This document shows positions 4,217 through 5,426 of a stretch of DNA of 5,426 bases, piece after piece (the first letter of the stretch is position 1; every line of letters starts with the position of its first letter). The translations under genes and the position numbers were made by a program. The notes beneath the pieces were generated by a model that did not search any database, was not told the origin of the DNA, and saw nothing but the letters and a program-made list of their open reading frames with translations. Location: the NCBI GenBank assembly GCA_017380475.1, contig JAFODX010000029.1, positions 1 through 5,426 on the forward strand, given 5' to 3'. The stretch comes from Clostridia bacterium (GTDB lineage: Bacteria > Bacillota > Clostridia > UBA1381).

Positions 4217-5426
4217 TTAGCGTTTGTAGAAGGCTTTATATGCCCTGTATGCCATATACACATCACTCTTTGCAACAACCTCAAACGGTGCGTGCATTGA
4301 AAGCACAGGAACACCGCAGTCGATTACGTCCATATTAAGGTCTGCAACATACTGTGCGATTGTTCCGCCGCCGCCGAGGTCTACCTTGCCAAGTTCACCT
4401 GTCTGCCATATAACACCGTCATCGTCCATAAGCTTGCCGATTTCATATACAAACTCTGCATTTGCATCCGATGTGCCTGCCTTACCGCGTGCACCGGTAT
4501 ATTTCATTATCGCAACACCATATCCGGCATATGTGGCATTGTTAGCCTCAAGCACTGACGGATAGTTCGGATCAGCCGCCGCTGATACATCAGATGACAT
4601 ACACGCAGACGCTGTTATTGTTCTGTTTAGGTCTGTAAGTGAACATGTGCCGTTCACTTTCTCTATAAGCTCTGTTATTGCCATAGTCATAAATGCGCTC
4701 TTTGCTCCGGTGTTACCCGCTGAGCCGGTTTCTTCCTTATCAACAAGAATTGCAACCGCAGTTCGCTTCGGCGCTTCTATATCAATTATTCCGCGAAGAG
4801 TCGTATATGCACACACTCTGTCATCCTGACCATATCCGCCGACAAAGCTTTCGTCAAGTCCTACGTTCTTCGCTTTCTGTGCCGGTACAACTTCAATTTC
4901 TGCACTTATAAAGCTGTTCTCTGTGATACCGTAACGTGCGTTAAGCATCTTAAGGATTGAGAACTTAACTTTTTCCTTTACATCCTCTGCCTCAATCGGC
5001 GCACCGCCTATGAGTACGTTCAGACTCTCACCCTCTATGCCCTCTGTCATTTTCTTCGACATCTGGTCCTGCGCAAGATGCGGCAAAAGGTCTGTTATAA
5101 CAAATACGGGATCATTTTCGTCCTCTCCGATTACAATTTCCTTTTTGTTTCCGTCCTTGTCATATATAACACCGTGGATTGCAAGCGGAACCGTCGGCCA
5201 CTGATACTTTTTTATACCGCCGTAATAATGGGTTTTTAACAGCGCCATATCCATACTCTCATAAAGCGGATTCTGCTTGAGGTCAAGTCTTGGTGAGTCA
5301 ATATGCGCACCTGCAATATTAACACCGTTTCTTATATCCTCTGTACCGATAACCGCCATAAATATGTTCTTGTTGCGGTTAACCTTATAGACTTTATCGC
5401 CCGGCTTTAAACTGTCTGTTTTATCC
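4217..5426 (-). CDS. M18 family zinc aminopeptidase (5' end outside the window)
   Basis: This is a cytoplasmic di-zinc exopeptidase of MEROPS family M18 (aspartyl-aminopeptidase/aminopeptidase I type), which removes N-terminal residues from peptides. The frame is open from the stop at 4217 to the right edge, giving 402 residues; usual length is about 460, so about 60 are missing. An internal ATG at 5357-5359 is not the start, because the codons before it (LKPGDKVYKVNRNKNIF) are typical of this family. Counting from that Met as 1, the metal and catalytic motifs are AHIDSPRLDLK (His19), GGYGQDDRVCAY (Asp179/Asp180), DKEETGSAGNTGAKS (Glu209/Glu210), MSSDVSAAAD (Asp257) and SMHAPFE (His356). Together they supply the expected H-D-E-D-H ligand set and catalytic Glu. 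The glycine-rich DLGGGGT (327-333) is also conserved. The gene converges on proB. Its promoter and start lie beyond the window. Confidence 0.95.
   Translation of the reverse strand, partial: DKTDSLKPGDKVYKVNRNKNIFMAVIGTEDIRNGVNIAGAHIDSPRLDLKQNPLYESMDMALLKTHYYGGIKKYQWPTVPLAIHGVIYDKDGNKKEIVIGEDENDPVFVITDLLPHLAQDQMSKKMTEGIEGESLNVLIGGAPIEAEDVKEKVKFSILKMLNARYGITENSFISAEIEVVPAQKAKNVGLDESFVGGYGQDDRVCAYTTLRGIIDIEAPKRTAVAILVDKEETGSAGNTGAKSAFMTMAITELIEKVNGTCSLTDLNRTITASACMSSDVSAAADPNYPSVLEANNATYAGYGVAIMKYTGARGKAGTSDANAEFVYEIGKLMDDDGVIWQTGELGKVDLGGGGTIAQYVADLNMDVIDCGVPVLSMHAPFEVVAKSDVYMAYRAYKAFYKR

Noticed and set aside
5357..5359. ATG as the start of the M18 aminopeptidase
   Set aside because: Family-like residues continue in frame upstream to the window edge and the protein would be too short, so this is an internal methionine.

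Overview
The window looks like chromosomal DNA from a low-to-mid GC member of the Clostridia (Firmicutes), possibly a gut Oscillospirales/Ruminococcaceae-type bacterium. The basis is the gene families (clostridial-type M18 aminopeptidase, a ParB/Noc-like gene directly after rsmG), strong AGGAGG-type ribosome binding sites, A/T-rich sigma-A promoters and U-tailed terminators. The genus is not determined. All housekeeping genes here are recognisable. I see no CRISPR array, rRNA, tRNA, transposase or phage gene.

Layout. (1) Positions 1 to about 165 are a GC-rich block (108 of the first 170 bases are G or C). Read on the minus strand, it encodes the C-terminal part of a DUF4129/transglutaminase-type protein. 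(2) At about 160-175 the composition falls abruptly (23 of 70 bases G+C over 171-240), and the plus strand enters the middle of 5-formyltetrahydrofolate cyclo-ligase, whose N-terminal third is missing. This looks like a rearrangement breakpoint or an assembly chimera. (3) 5-FCL, a TatD-family hydrolase and rsmG form a tight plus-strand operon (11-bp overlap, then a 3-bp gap) ending at an intrinsic terminator. (4) A strong extended -10 promoter then drives a ParB/Spo0J/Noc-like gene through a leader of about 163 nt with four possible helices. (5) A terminator/promoter combination, with the -35 box inside the terminator hairpin, separates that gene from a monocistronic proB (glutamate 5-kinase without a PUA domain). 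(6) The proB/aminopeptidase interval holds a two-hairpin REP/MITE-like repeat, a perfect 14-bp bidirectional terminator and a second repeat-like segment. (7) An M18 metallo-aminopeptidase on the minus strand runs off the right edge.

Functionally this is a housekeeping neighbourhood: folate salvage, a metal-dependent nuclease/hydrolase, 16S rRNA methylation, chromosome segregation or nucleoid occlusion, the first step of proline synthesis, and peptide turnover. No previously undescribed multi-gene system is evident. The items most worth a second look are the left-end junction, the structured ParB leader with competing Shine-Dalgarno pairings, the promoter nested in a terminator, and the intergenic repeats.
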